Of a stretch of 64,000 bases of DNA, positions 56,874 to 64,000 are shown piece by piece (position 1 is the stretch's first letter; each line of letters starts with the position of its first letter). Position numbers and translations under genes: made by a program. Origin of the DNA: Peristeroidobacter soli. GTDB lineage: Bacteria > Pseudomonadota > Gammaproteobacteria > Steroidobacterales > Steroidobacteraceae. The DNA lies in assembly GCF_004138485.1 (NCBI RefSeq), contig NZ_ML142848.1:532640-596639 (forward strand), read 5' to 3'. The notes under the pieces were generated by a model. That model was not told where the DNA came from. It did not search any database and saw nothing but the letters and a program-made list of their open reading frames with translations.

Positions 56874-58631
56874 TCAGGTCGAAACGTGACTCACCTTCCG
56901 GCCCGGCGAGTAAATGTCCATGATGTTCCAGTGACCCGCCGTTGGCACCGGCGCATTCTCCATGATCACATCGAGCAGATACGGCTTGCCACAATTCACC
57001 GCATGCTCCAGCGCCGGCTTGAACTGATCCGCCGACTCGATGCGCACCGAGTCCACGCCATAAGCCTTGGCGACAGCCGCGAAGTCCGGCGAGTACGGCC
57101 GATCGTTGTGCCGGAACACCGTGCCGAACGTCGTACCGAAGTGCGCCTTCTCCAGACCCGCGATGGTGCCGAACGCCAGATTGTTCATCACGACCCAGAC
57201 GACGGCCGCGTTCTGCTCGACGGCACTTGCGAGCACGGCTGGGTTCTGTCCGAACCCGCCATCACCGACGAGAGACACCACCACTCGGTCCGGCCGCGCG
57301 ATCTTCGCACCCAACGCAGCCGGCGCGCCAAAGCCCATGGTGGCATAACCGCCGGGCGTGAGAATCGTGCCGGGCTCGAGAATCGGGAACTGCTGACCGA
57401 CGCCATTCTTGTTCCAACCCACGTCCGTCGTGATGAACGCGTCTCGCGGCAACACCGCCCGCACGTCAGCGAGAATGCGCTCAGGCCGCATTGGAAACTG
57501 TGAGCTCGCCTCCGCCGCGGCGTTGTTGCTCTTGAACTGCTTGCGATAGGCGGCGATCTCCTGTCGAAGCGGCTCGTTGAGTCGCGGGTTCGGCAACAGC
57601 TCACGCGCGACGCGATTCAGCACGGTGAGCGCCTGTTTCAGATCGGCGATCACGCCAATCTCGACTGGATAGTTGCGCCCAAGCTCCGCCGGGTCGATAT
57701 CGATGTGAATCAGCCTGGTCGGTGGCATGTTGAACGTGAACTCACCCTCCCACGAGCTGCAGTCGGCTTCGCAGAAGCGGGTGCCGAGTGCGAGCACATA
57801 GTCGGCGTTGCGACAGCTGTCGTTGATGTACTTCGTGCCCCAGAAGCCCGTCATGCCCAACGTCAGCGGATGATCGTCGGGCAGCGCGCCCTTACCCATC
57901 AATGAATGCGCGACCGGAATGCCCAGATGATCGGCGAGATCCCGCAGCTCTTTCGCCGCATCCGCCAGCAGAATGCCGCCACCGACATACATGACGGGTT
58001 GCCGGGCGCTCAGCAGCGTCTTCACGATAGTGCGAGCGGTAGCGTCATCGATCGATGGCTTTTGATACGCCGGCGCGTTCACACTCACCCGATCGAACAA
58101 CGTCGAACGAGCTTCCGCGGAGAAGATGTCCATGGGCACGGAGATGAGCACCGGCCCCGGCCGCCCGCTCTCGGCGAGATGAAACGCCTTGTCGACAATC
58201 TCCGGCAGCAGATCCGGACGCTCCACACGCCACGCGCGTTTCACGAACGGACGATAGATCTCGAACTGCGACGCGTCGGCATGCATGTTCACCTCTTGAT
58301 GAGGATGCTTGCCGTAGTAATGACTCGGCACGTCGCCCGCGATCACCACCATCGGAATCGAATCGAGCGCCGCGTTTGCCACACCGGTCGCCGCATTGGT
58401 GAGACCCGGGCCCAGATGACTCAGCACGACGCCGGTCTTCCGGCTCGCCCTCGCGTAACCATCGGCCGCATGAGCCGCGATCTGCTCATGGCGCGTATTC
58501 ACGAAACAAATCGAGCTTTTCTCCAGTGCCGCGAGCACCGCGATGTTGGTGTGGCCGCACAGGCCAAAGATGTGCTCGACGCCGCGCGCTTCGAGATATT
58601 CGACCAGCAACTGGGCTACGGTGTGTGTCAT
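56874..58631 (-). CDS. Thiamine-pyrophosphate-dependent carboligase/decarboxylase-type enzyme
   Basis: GAGG five bases upstream supports the ATG at 58631 (MTHTVAQLLVEYLEARG). An ATG at 58658 overlapping the upstream stop (ATGA) is the alternative. The 585-residue protein has the acetolactate-synthase-like three-domain fold: HIFGLCGHTNIAVLAALE, the catalytic Glu in NTRHEQIAAHAADGYAR, and the TPP motif GDGGFGQNPAVLASAVEQ then MNN. No FAD-specific feature is obvious. Substrates could be an alpha-keto acid plus an aldehyde or acyl-CoA. The closest named families (glyoxylate carboligase, benzoylformate decarboxylase, oxalyl-CoA decarboxylase) do not match well enough to choose. Confidence 0.88.
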   Translation of the reverse strand: MTHTVAQLLVEYLEARGVEHIFGLCGHTNIAVLAALEKSSICFVNTRHEQIAAHAADGYARASRKTGVVLSHLGPGLTNAATGVANAALDSIPMVVIAGDVPSHYYGKHPHQEVNMHADASQFEIYRPFVKRAWRVERPDLLPEIVDKAFHLAESGRPGPVLISVPMDIFSAEARSTLFDRVSVNAPAYQKPSIDDATARTIVKTLLSARQPVMYVGGGILLADAAKELRDLADHLGIPVAHSLMGKGALPDDHPLTLGMTGFWGTKYINDSCRNADYVLALGTRFCEADCSSWEGEFTFNMPPTRLIHIDIDPAELGRNYPVEIGVIADLKQALTVLNRVARELLPNPRLNEPLRQEIAAYRKQFKSNNAAAEASSQFPMRPERILADVRAVLPRDAFITTDVGWNKNGVGQQFPILEPGTILTPGGYATMGFGAPAALGAKIARPDRVVVSLVGDGGFGQNPAVLASAVEQNAAVVWVVMNNLAFGTIAGLEKAHFGTTFGTVFRHNDRPYSPDFAAVAKAYGVDSVRIESADQFKPALEHAVNCGKPYLLDVIMENAPVPTAGHWNIMDIYSPGRKVSHVST

Positions 58632-58654
58632 ACGGACCTCGACCTTCAATGGGC

Positions 58655-59485
58655 TCATCGATCCGGATCGAGCGAGCGTCGCTCCGGGCCGCTGTAGGTA
58701 TATGGAATCTCTTTGGGCATGGGACCTTTGATGCGCTCGTTCCGCTGCGATTGTTCCCAGGCATGCGACAGGATTCCCACGGAGCGCGACAGGATGAACA
58801 AGCCGCGCCCCATGGGCGGGGGGAAACCCAATTCGGAAAAGATCACCGCGGTGATGCCATCGATGTTCATCGGGATGGCTCTACCGGTGCGTCGACGCAG
58901 CGCTGCTTCAACCTCGACACCGATGCGCGCATAGTTTCCCGAGACCGTGCCATCGCGCGCCGCCTCCTCCACCAACGCAAGCAACGGAGCGACGCGCGGG
59001 TCGACGGGATGAAAGCGATGACCGAAGCCGGGAATGATCTTGCCGTTCCGCGCGACAAAGCTGTCGAGCGCACGATCGGTCGACGCCGCGAGATCGTCAC
59101 CGCTGGCAGCACGAACCTCTTCGTACAATTCCATGCACTGCTGGCCCGGGCCCCCATGGATGTCGCCGAGCACGTTCACGCCGGAGGCGACTGCGTTGTT
59201 GAGATCGACGCCGCAGGTGATCGCCATGCGCGCGATGGCAATCGACGGCGCGTGCGGGCCGTGATCGACCGACGCCACCAGTGCCGCCTCGAGCAACTTG
59301 CTCTGTCCCTTCGATGGCAGCTCACCGCGGGTCATGAGCCAGATCATGTCGGGGAACGAGATGCGCCCGATCAGCTCCTGAATGGGATAGCCACGCACCT
59401 CGATCGTGCCCGGATGGATGTCGATGATCCGTGTGTCCCACCAGGCATGTGCCTTATCGACCAAGGTCCGCGAGTCGTCGCTCAT
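58655..59485 (-). CDS. Citrate-synthase-type (citryl-CoA lyase-like) enzyme
   Basis: The 276-residue protein is much shorter than citrate synthase (about 430) and resembles citryl-CoA lyases and the C-terminal lyase part of ATP-citrate lyase. Catalytic residues are visible: His in [11 protein letters not shown], His in [14 protein letters not shown], and Asp in [11 protein letters not shown]. It also has [17 protein letters not shown]. It should make or break a C-C bond next to an acyl-CoA thioester. It overlaps the CoA-transferase gene upstream (ATGA) and touches the TPP-enzyme gene downstream, so the three act together. Confidence 0.87.
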   Translation of the reverse strand: MSDDSRTLVDKAHAWWDTRIIDIHPGTIEVRGYPIQELIGRISFPDMIWLMTRGELPSKGQSKLLEAALVASVDHGPHAPSIAIARMAITCGVDLNNAVASGVNVLGDIHGGPGQQCMELYEEVRAASGDDLAASTDRALDSFVARNGKIIPGFGHRFHPVDPRVAPLLALVEEAARDGTVSGNYARIGVEVEAALRRRTGRAIPMNIDGITAVIFSELGFPPPMGRGLFILSRSVGILSHAWEQSQRNERIKGPMPKEIPYTYSGPERRSLDPDR

Positions 59486-60684
59486 ATCGCACCGCTGGAA
59501 CGAAAGCCCTGGATCTCTTCTGAGCCATAGCCGAGTTCGCGGAGCATTTCCTCGGTGTGCTGGCCCAGTGTCGGCGGCCGGAGATCGGCCGGAGCATCAG
59601 CATCGGAATAGCGATAGCCGCCTTGCACGACGCTCACGTCCTTGCCGATACCGGCGACGTTCGGAACCTTTCGAATCAACTGCCGATGCGCAATCTGCGG
59701 CAGATCCAATGCTTGCGGGACGCTCAACACGCGCCCCGCGGGCACGCCCGCTTTGTTGAGCTGATCTTCCCAATACACGGCTGGCTGCTGACGCAATTCC
59801 GTCTCGATCAGCAACGTCAGCACTTCACGATTCCGCTTGCGCGATTCGCGAGTCAGAAAGCGGGGATCGCCCACCAGATCCGGCCGCTCGATGAGCCTGG
59901 CCAGCGATGCAAACTGATCGTCCGTGTTCGCCGCGATGTTCAACAGCCCGGCGCCTGTTTTGAACGTGCCCGACGGCGCGGCGGTGAAGTTGTCGTTGCC
60001 GATGGCTTCGGGCTCGACGCCGGCGAGCAGATAGTTCGACACCACCCAGCCCATGGTCGCGATGGTCGAGTCGAGCATCGAGACATCGATGAATCTTCCT
60101 TCGCCAGTGCGCTCCCGCCCGACCAGCGCGCTGGAGATAGCGAAGGCCGCGGTCAATCCGCCAATGCTGTCGCTCACCGGATAGCCGACGCGGTAAGGCG
60201 CGTTGTGACGATCGCCGGTGATACTCATCACGCCCGACAGGCCCTGCACGATCTGGTCATACGCCGGCGCCTCGCGCATCGGCCCTTCCTGACCGAAGCC
60301 GCTGATCGCACAGTAAATGAGTCGCGGATTGATGCCGGCGAGCGCGTGGTAGCCCAACCCCAGCCGATCCATCACGCCAGGGCGAAAGTTCTCCACCAGC
60401 ACATCGGCACTGCGCACCAGTCGACGGAATATTTCCTTGCCGCCCTCGAGCTTCAGATTCAACGTCAGGGATTTCTTGCCGCCGTTCTGCGCGATGAACG
60501 ACGCCCCCATGAGCTGCTGATTGAGCTCCGGGTTCGCGCCCAGCTGTCGCGCGAGGTCGCCGGTTTCGGGGACCTCGACCTTGATGACCTGCGCGCCGGA
60601 GAGCGTCAGCTGATAGGAACAGAACGGCCCTGCCAGCACATTGGTGATATCGATGACTCGAATGCCGGACAGCACTGCCGTCAT
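59482..60684 (-). CDS. Family-III (CaiB/BaiF) CoA-transferase
   Basis: The start at 60684 overlaps the aldehyde-dehydrogenase stop (ATGA) and has GAGGA upstream; the frame continues to 60723. The 400-residue protein has [30 protein letters not shown]-type [45 protein letters not shown] and the catalytic Asp in [17 protein letters not shown]. It moves CoA between carboxylic acids. In the operon it would activate the acid made by the aldehyde dehydrogenase for the lyase. Confidence 0.93.
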   Translation of the reverse strand: MTAVLSGIRVIDITNVLAGPFCSYQLTLSGAQVIKVEVPETGDLARQLGANPELNQQLMGASFIAQNGGKKSLTLNLKLEGGKEIFRRLVRSADVLVENFRPGVMDRLGLGYHALAGINPRLIYCAISGFGQEGPMREAPAYDQIVQGLSGVMSITGDRHNAPYRVGYPVSDSIGGLTAAFAISSALVGRERTGEGRFIDVSMLDSTIATMGWVVSNYLLAGVEPEAIGNDNFTAAPSGTFKTGAGLLNIAANTDDQFASLARLIERPDLVGDPRFLTRESRKRNREVLTLLIETELRQQPAVYWEDQLNKAGVPAGRVLSVPQALDLPQIAHRQLIRKVPNVAGIGKDVSVVQGGYRYSDADAPADLRPPTLGQHTEEMLRELGYGSEEIQGFRSSGAI

Positions 60685-62141
60685 GAGGACTTCCTCGCTG
60701 GTGCATTGGCGATCCAGACGCACTTGGTGTCCAGATACTCGCGAATCGCATCGAGCCCGGACTCACGGCCGATGCCTGAGCGCTTCATGCCGCCAAATGG
60801 AGCGGTGAAACTCGTTGCGCGATAATTGTTCACCCACACGGTGCCGGCTTTGAGCTTCGCGGTCATGGACATCGCTCGATGCAGATCCTTGGTCCACACC
60901 GCCGCGGCCAGGCCGAACGCCACATCGTTGCCGATCCGCACCGCATCTGCCTCGTCCTCGAACGGAATCACACACAGCACGGGACCGAACACTTCCTCGC
61001 GCGCGATCCGCATCCGCATGTCGACGTCGGTGAAGATGGTCGGTTCGATGAACTGCCCCGCGCCCAGGTCGGGACGCGCATTGCCGCCTGCCACACAGCG
61101 AGCCCCCTCCGCTTTGGCAATGTCGATGTACTTCAGGATCTTTTCGAATTGCGGGCGCGTGGCGATCGGACCGACCTGAGTCTCCGCCAGCGTCGGATCG
61201 CCCAGCTTCAAGCCCTTGGTGAATGCCACCAGACGTGCGACGAATTCATCGTGGATGGATCGCTGTAACAACAACCGCGAGCCGGCCTGACAACTCTGCC
61301 CGGACGCTGCGAAGATGCCGGCGAACACGCCGTTCAACGCCAGGTCGAAATCGGCATCGTCGAAGATGATGTTCGGCGATTTCCCGCCCAACTCCAGTGT
61401 GACTGTCTTCAAGCCCCGCGCCGCCAGCTCATAGACGCGGATGCCGGCCGCCTCGCCACCGGTAAAGCCGATGTGAGCAACGTCGGGATGCGACACCAGC
61501 GGCGCGCCAACTTCATCGCCGAAGCCCGTGACCACGTTCACGACACCATCCGGGAAGCCGGCGCGCCGGAACAGATCTGCGAATTCGACGATGGCGCAGG
61601 AGGTGAACTCGGAAGGCTTGATGACGGCCGTGCAGCCCGCCGCCAATGCCGGAGCCAACTTCCAACTCGTCAATGTCAGAGGCGAATTCCACGGGGTGAT
61701 GATGCCAATCACACCCTTCGGTTCGTAGCGAATGTAGGTGAGCGCGCCGCCTTTGTCGTTCGGCACGACGTGGCCCTGCACTTTGTCGGCAAGGCCCGCG
61801 TAGTAATGAAAATATTCGCCGACGTAACGAACCTGCGAAGTGACCTCGGAGGCCAGTTTGCCGTTGTCGCGTTGCTCGATCTGCGCCAGGCGCGGCGCCT
61901 CTTCGATGATCAGATCGGCCACCTTGCGCAGTAACGCGGCCCGCTTCGACGCTGAGATTTCGGACCACGCTGGATTGGTGGATGCAGCTCTCGCCGCGCT
62001 TACCGCCGCAGCCACATCGTCGGCATTGCCCCGCGCGATCTCGGCCCAGGCTTCGCCGCTGTACGGATTTTCACTCGCGAGATAACTCCCGCCGCGCGGC
62101 GCCGTCTCCTTGCCGCCGATGTAGTGCCCATAGCGTTTCAT
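60681..62141 (-). CDS. NAD(P)-dependent aldehyde dehydrogenase
   Basis: The 486-residue protein has the standard fold: [31 protein letters not shown] (cofactor site), FTGG (GFTGGEAAG), the general base in [16 protein letters not shown], and the nucleophile Cys in [11 protein letters not shown]. It oxidises an aldehyde to an acid. First gene of the operon with the CoA-transferase, lyase-like and TPP genes. Two operator-like sites lie upstream at 62221-62258. Confidence 0.93.
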   Translation of the reverse strand: MKRYGHYIGGKETAPRGGSYLASENPYSGEAWAEIARGNADDVAAAVSAARAASTNPAWSEISASKRAALLRKVADLIIEEAPRLAQIEQRDNGKLASEVTSQVRYVGEYFHYYAGLADKVQGHVVPNDKGGALTYIRYEPKGVIGIITPWNSPLTLTSWKLAPALAAGCTAVIKPSEFTSCAIVEFADLFRRAGFPDGVVNVVTGFGDEVGAPLVSHPDVAHIGFTGGEAAGIRVYELAARGLKTVTLELGGKSPNIIFDDADFDLALNGVFAGIFAASGQSCQAGSRLLLQRSIHDEFVARLVAFTKGLKLGDPTLAETQVGPIATRPQFEKILKYIDIAKAEGARCVAGGNARPDLGAGQFIEPTIFTDVDMRMRIAREEVFGPVLCVIPFEDEADAVRIGNDVAFGLAAAVWTKDLHRAMSMTAKLKAGTVWVNNYRATSFTAPFGGMKRSGIGRESGLDAIREYLDTKCVWIANAPARKSS

Positions 62142-62220
62142 TTATCTGGCCCGCAACCGTCCGCACTCATCGAGACGATGAGAATCCCCGCGGCGGCGCG
62201 GACGCTAGAGTAGCCCTTTG

Positions 62221-62258
62221 TGGACTAACTAGTCCATACGTGTGTACTATTTGGTTCA
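62221..62258. promoter_or_regulatory. Two TetR-type operator copies between the divergent operons
   Basis: TGGACTAACTAGTCCA (62221-62236, arms TGGACTA/TAGTCCA) and TGTACTATTTGGTTCA (62243-62258) match 11 and 12 of 16 positions of the perfect site at 53626. They lie between the aldehyde-dehydrogenase start (62141) and the TIM-barrel start (62262). Confidence 0.6.
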
Positions 62259-62261
62259 TTG

Positions 62262-63140
62262 ATGAGCCACGGGCCGCGCATGCATCCTGAATATTCCCTC
62301 GCCCACCTCACCGTGCTCGGCCTGGCGCCGCCCGGGATGATCGCCGCGGCAGCCAAGGCTGGTTATTCCTACGTGGGCTTGCGGCTCAACGCTGTCACGG
62401 CCGACGAGCCGCAGTACGCGTTACATCGGGATCGCGCGCTTCTGCTGGAAACGAAGAGACAGCTCGCGGCGACCGGTTTGCGAGTCCTGGATGTGGAGCT
62501 CATTCGCCTCACACCGGACTTCGATATCCACGAGCACGATGCCCTGCTGGATGTGAGCGCCGAGCTCGGTGCCCGGCATCTCATCGCTCAGGGCGCCGAC
62601 TCGAACCTGGAACGCGTCATCGAGCATTTCGCTCAGCTCTGTGACGCCGCCGGGACGCGCAATCTCACCGCCGACATCGAGTTCGTGACATGGACCGAGA
62701 CAGCGGACCTCGCCCGTGCCGCTGCAATCGTTCGAGGCGCCGCGCGAAACAATGCCGGGCTACTCATCGATACGTTGCATTTCTCGCGATCCCATGAAGA
62801 TGTCGCCGAGCTGGCCAGGCTGCCACGCTCGTGGTTCCACTACGCCCAAGTCTGCGACGCACCGAGCGAACCGCCCCCGACCCTCGATGGTTTGATCTTC
62901 GCTGCCCGCAACGACCGAATGTTTCTCGGCACGGGCGGGCTGGACCTGCAAGGAATTCTGGGCGCGCTGCCAGCCGGCATTCCCTACTCGCTCGAGATTC
63001 CGACCGCCGCGCTGGCAAAGAGAGTTGGACTTGAGGAGTGCGCGCGGCTCGCATTGGAGAGCGCCAAGGATTTCTTTGCCGCCAGCTCGTCGCGCCCGCT
63101 CGATTCGACGCCGCCGTCCTCGCGTCGCCTGCACCCCTAG
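62262..63140 (+). CDS. Sugar-phosphate isomerase/epimerase-type TIM barrel
   Basis: ATG at 62262 is preferred to the TTG at 62259; ATG at 62280 is also possible. The 292-residue protein has the AP-endonuclease-2/xylose-isomerase-type barrel: HLTVLGLAPPGMIAAAAKAGYSYVGLRL, GARHLIAQGAD, ADIEFVTWTE, LLIDTLHFSRS and YSLEIPT, with Glu, Asp, His and Glu ligands in the expected order. Relatives include dehydratases, epimerases and lyases. In this cluster it may be a second dehydroshikimate-dehydratase-like or an epimerase step. It is divergent from the aldehyde-dehydrogenase operon and shares its operator region. Confidence 0.85.
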   Translation: MSHGPRMHPEYSLAHLTVLGLAPPGMIAAAAKAGYSYVGLRLNAVTADEPQYALHRDRALLLETKRQLAATGLRVLDVELIRLTPDFDIHEHDALLDVSAELGARHLIAQGADSNLERVIEHFAQLCDAAGTRNLTADIEFVTWTETADLARAAAIVRGAARNNAGLLIDTLHFSRSHEDVAELARLPRSWFHYAQVCDAPSEPPPTLDGLIFAARNDRMFLGTGGLDLQGILGALPAGIPYSLEIPTAALAKRVGLEECARLALESAKDFFAASSSRPLDSTPPSSRRLHP

Positions 63141-63178
63141 AAAACGCGGGCACCGAGGAGCATTCCCCCTCGGCGCCC
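63141..63178 (-). terminator. Rho-independent terminator of the partial TonB-receptor gene
   Basis: On the minus strand a stem GGGCGCCGAGG/CCTCGGTGCCC (arms at 63168-63178 and 63148-63158, one mismatch) is followed by CGCGTTTT. It lies just after the receptor stop at 63188. Confidence 0.75.
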
Positions 63179-63187
63179 GACTGAACA

Positions 63188-64000
63188 TCAGAAGTTCAGC
63201 TGCAGACCCGCGTAGTAGTAGCGACCAAGAATGTCGTAAGTGCCCGGCTGCGTCTGACCGATCGTGCCACCGACGATCGGCGGCTCTTCGTCGGCAAGGT
63301 TGTTGACGCCGCCGCGAAGCAGAATGGCGTCGTTCAGCCGATACGCCAGCGTCAGATCAAACAAATCGTAGGCCGGCACGCCCGCCGCCGGGCTTGCCGG
63401 TCGCGTCACTGCCGTCACATCGTCCATCGAGGGCAGATGACGCCAACGCACGCCCGCCTCGAAGTTCGGCAGACGGTATGTCAGAGACATCAGCGTCTTC
63501 CAATCCGGCAGCGGAATGCCGCCGTTCTGGGTGCCATCGATGGTGCCTGCAAACTCCTGCCACCGCGAGCCTTGCAACAGCTGCACTTCGTACGAGTTGG
63601 TAAAGTTCGCCACCAGATTCACATCCAGGCTGCCCGGGCCGAGCGGAAACTGCCAATCGACCTGCGCATCGATACCACTGGTCCGCAGGCCGCCGAGGTT
63701 GAAGTACGGCGTGGCGATGATGTCCACACCACCTGTCGTAGCGTTGCGCTGAATGATCTGGCAGTAGACGTTGGCCGCGTCGTACGAAGGATTGCTGCCA
63801 TCGAGGTTGTAGCACTTGCTCAGCGCCGTGCCACCACTCACCGGCCCGATCACATCGCTGATGTCGATGTCGTAGTAGTCGACTGAGATCGACACATCCG
63901 AGAACAGCGCAGAGTCGAACGATGGACGCCACACCGCGCCGAACGTGATCGTCTCCGCCTCTTCGGGCGTCAGATCCTTATTGCCGCTGTTGATGACGCC
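63188..64000 (-). CDS. TonB-dependent receptor, C-terminal part (gene continues beyond the window)
   Basis: Only the last 270 or so codons are inside the window; the frame is open to the right edge. The visible part is a TonB-receptor barrel: NKDLTPEEAETITFGAVWRPSF, SVDYYDIDISDVIGPVSGGTALSKCYNLDGSNPSYD, TPYFNLGGLRTSGIDAQVDWQF and the last strand GRYYYAGLQLNF. It resembles the receptor at 45986 in the block with ALSKCYNLDGSNP, so the two are probably paralogues. It likely imports a related ligand. Confidence 0.9.
   Translation of the reverse strand, partial: GVINSGNKDLTPEEAETITFGAVWRPSFDSALFSDVSISVDYYDIDISDVIGPVSGGTALSKCYNLDGSNPSYDAANVYCQIIQRNATTGGVDIIATPYFNLGGLRTSGIDAQVDWQFPLGPGSLDVNLVANFTNSYEVQLLQGSRWQEFAGTIDGTQNGGIPLPDWKTLMSLTYRLPNFEAGVRWRHLPSMDDVTAVTRPASPAAGVPAYDLFDLTLAYRLNDAILLRGGVNNLADEEPPIVGGTIGQTQPGTYDILGRYYYAGLQLNF

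Overview
The window is 64 kb of GC-rich chromosome from a Gram-negative proteobacterium. Every kilobase carries genes and there are no rRNA or tRNA genes, no phage block and no CRISPR array. The large TonB-dependent receptors, MacAB-type efflux, a Gcw_chp-family outer-membrane protein, the methylcrotonyl-CoA carboxylase pair and several esterases suggest a gammaproteobacterium of the Steroidobacter/Nevskiales kind. That placement is an impression from gene content, not a phylogeny.

Layout. 1-4.5 kb: two divergent units of secreted CxxCH (haem-binding) proteins, one with an outer-membrane barrel, one with two CHRD domains, then a Gcw_chp protein. 4.5-9.7 kb: an ECF sigma factor, a membrane anti-sigma factor, a subtilisin-like lipoprotein, an unusual membrane-anchored protein and a two-DTG aspartic protease, all on one strand; the first three overlap at their start/stop codons. 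9.7-13.8 kb: DUF1254/DUF1214 protein, VOC protein, a truncated FecR-like membrane pair and a type-B carboxylesterase. 13.8-19.2 kb: thiCOSGED under a TPP riboswitch. 19.2-21.2 kb: a kinase pseudogene, short repeats and an AlbA/Schlafen-type ATPase regulator. 21.4-25.8 kb: HD-GYP phosphodiesterase, AraC regulator with Fsr-type exporter, YjbQ and a TetR regulator. 25.9-30.2 kb: an acyl-CoA carboxylase pair with a TetR operator in front, then wrbA. 30.25-31.15 kb: a gene-free block of tandem and inverted repeats. 31.2-37.9 kb: MacA-MacB-NodT efflux operon, divergent from a BaeSR-like two-component system. 37.9-45 kb: an orphan ParS-type antitoxin, a STAS-like protein, a CHASE-PAS histidine kinase, an unknown secreted protein, a ZIP transporter and a PlpD-like patatin autotransporter.

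46-64 kb is a catabolic island: a periplasmic propeller, two TonB receptors, quinate/shikimate dehydrogenase, 3-dehydroshikimate dehydratase, secreted and soluble esterases, a TetR regulator, an MFS importer, and a tightly coupled operon of aldehyde dehydrogenase, family-III CoA-transferase, a citrate-synthase-type lyase and a TPP enzyme. Six copies of one 16-bp palindrome-like site (consensus TGTACYRGYTSGTACA) lie in front of the MFS/TetR pair, the esterase-dehydrogenase unit, the dehydratase and the divergent aldehyde-dehydrogenase/TIM-barrel pair. This suggests one TetR regulon for uptake and breakdown of quinate- or shikimate-type esters.

The two places most likely to hold undescribed biology are the sigma/anti-sigma/subtilisin operon, where the anti-sigma factor ends in a subtilisin-propeptide-like domain, and the catabolic island, where the four-gene operon does not match a pathway I can name.
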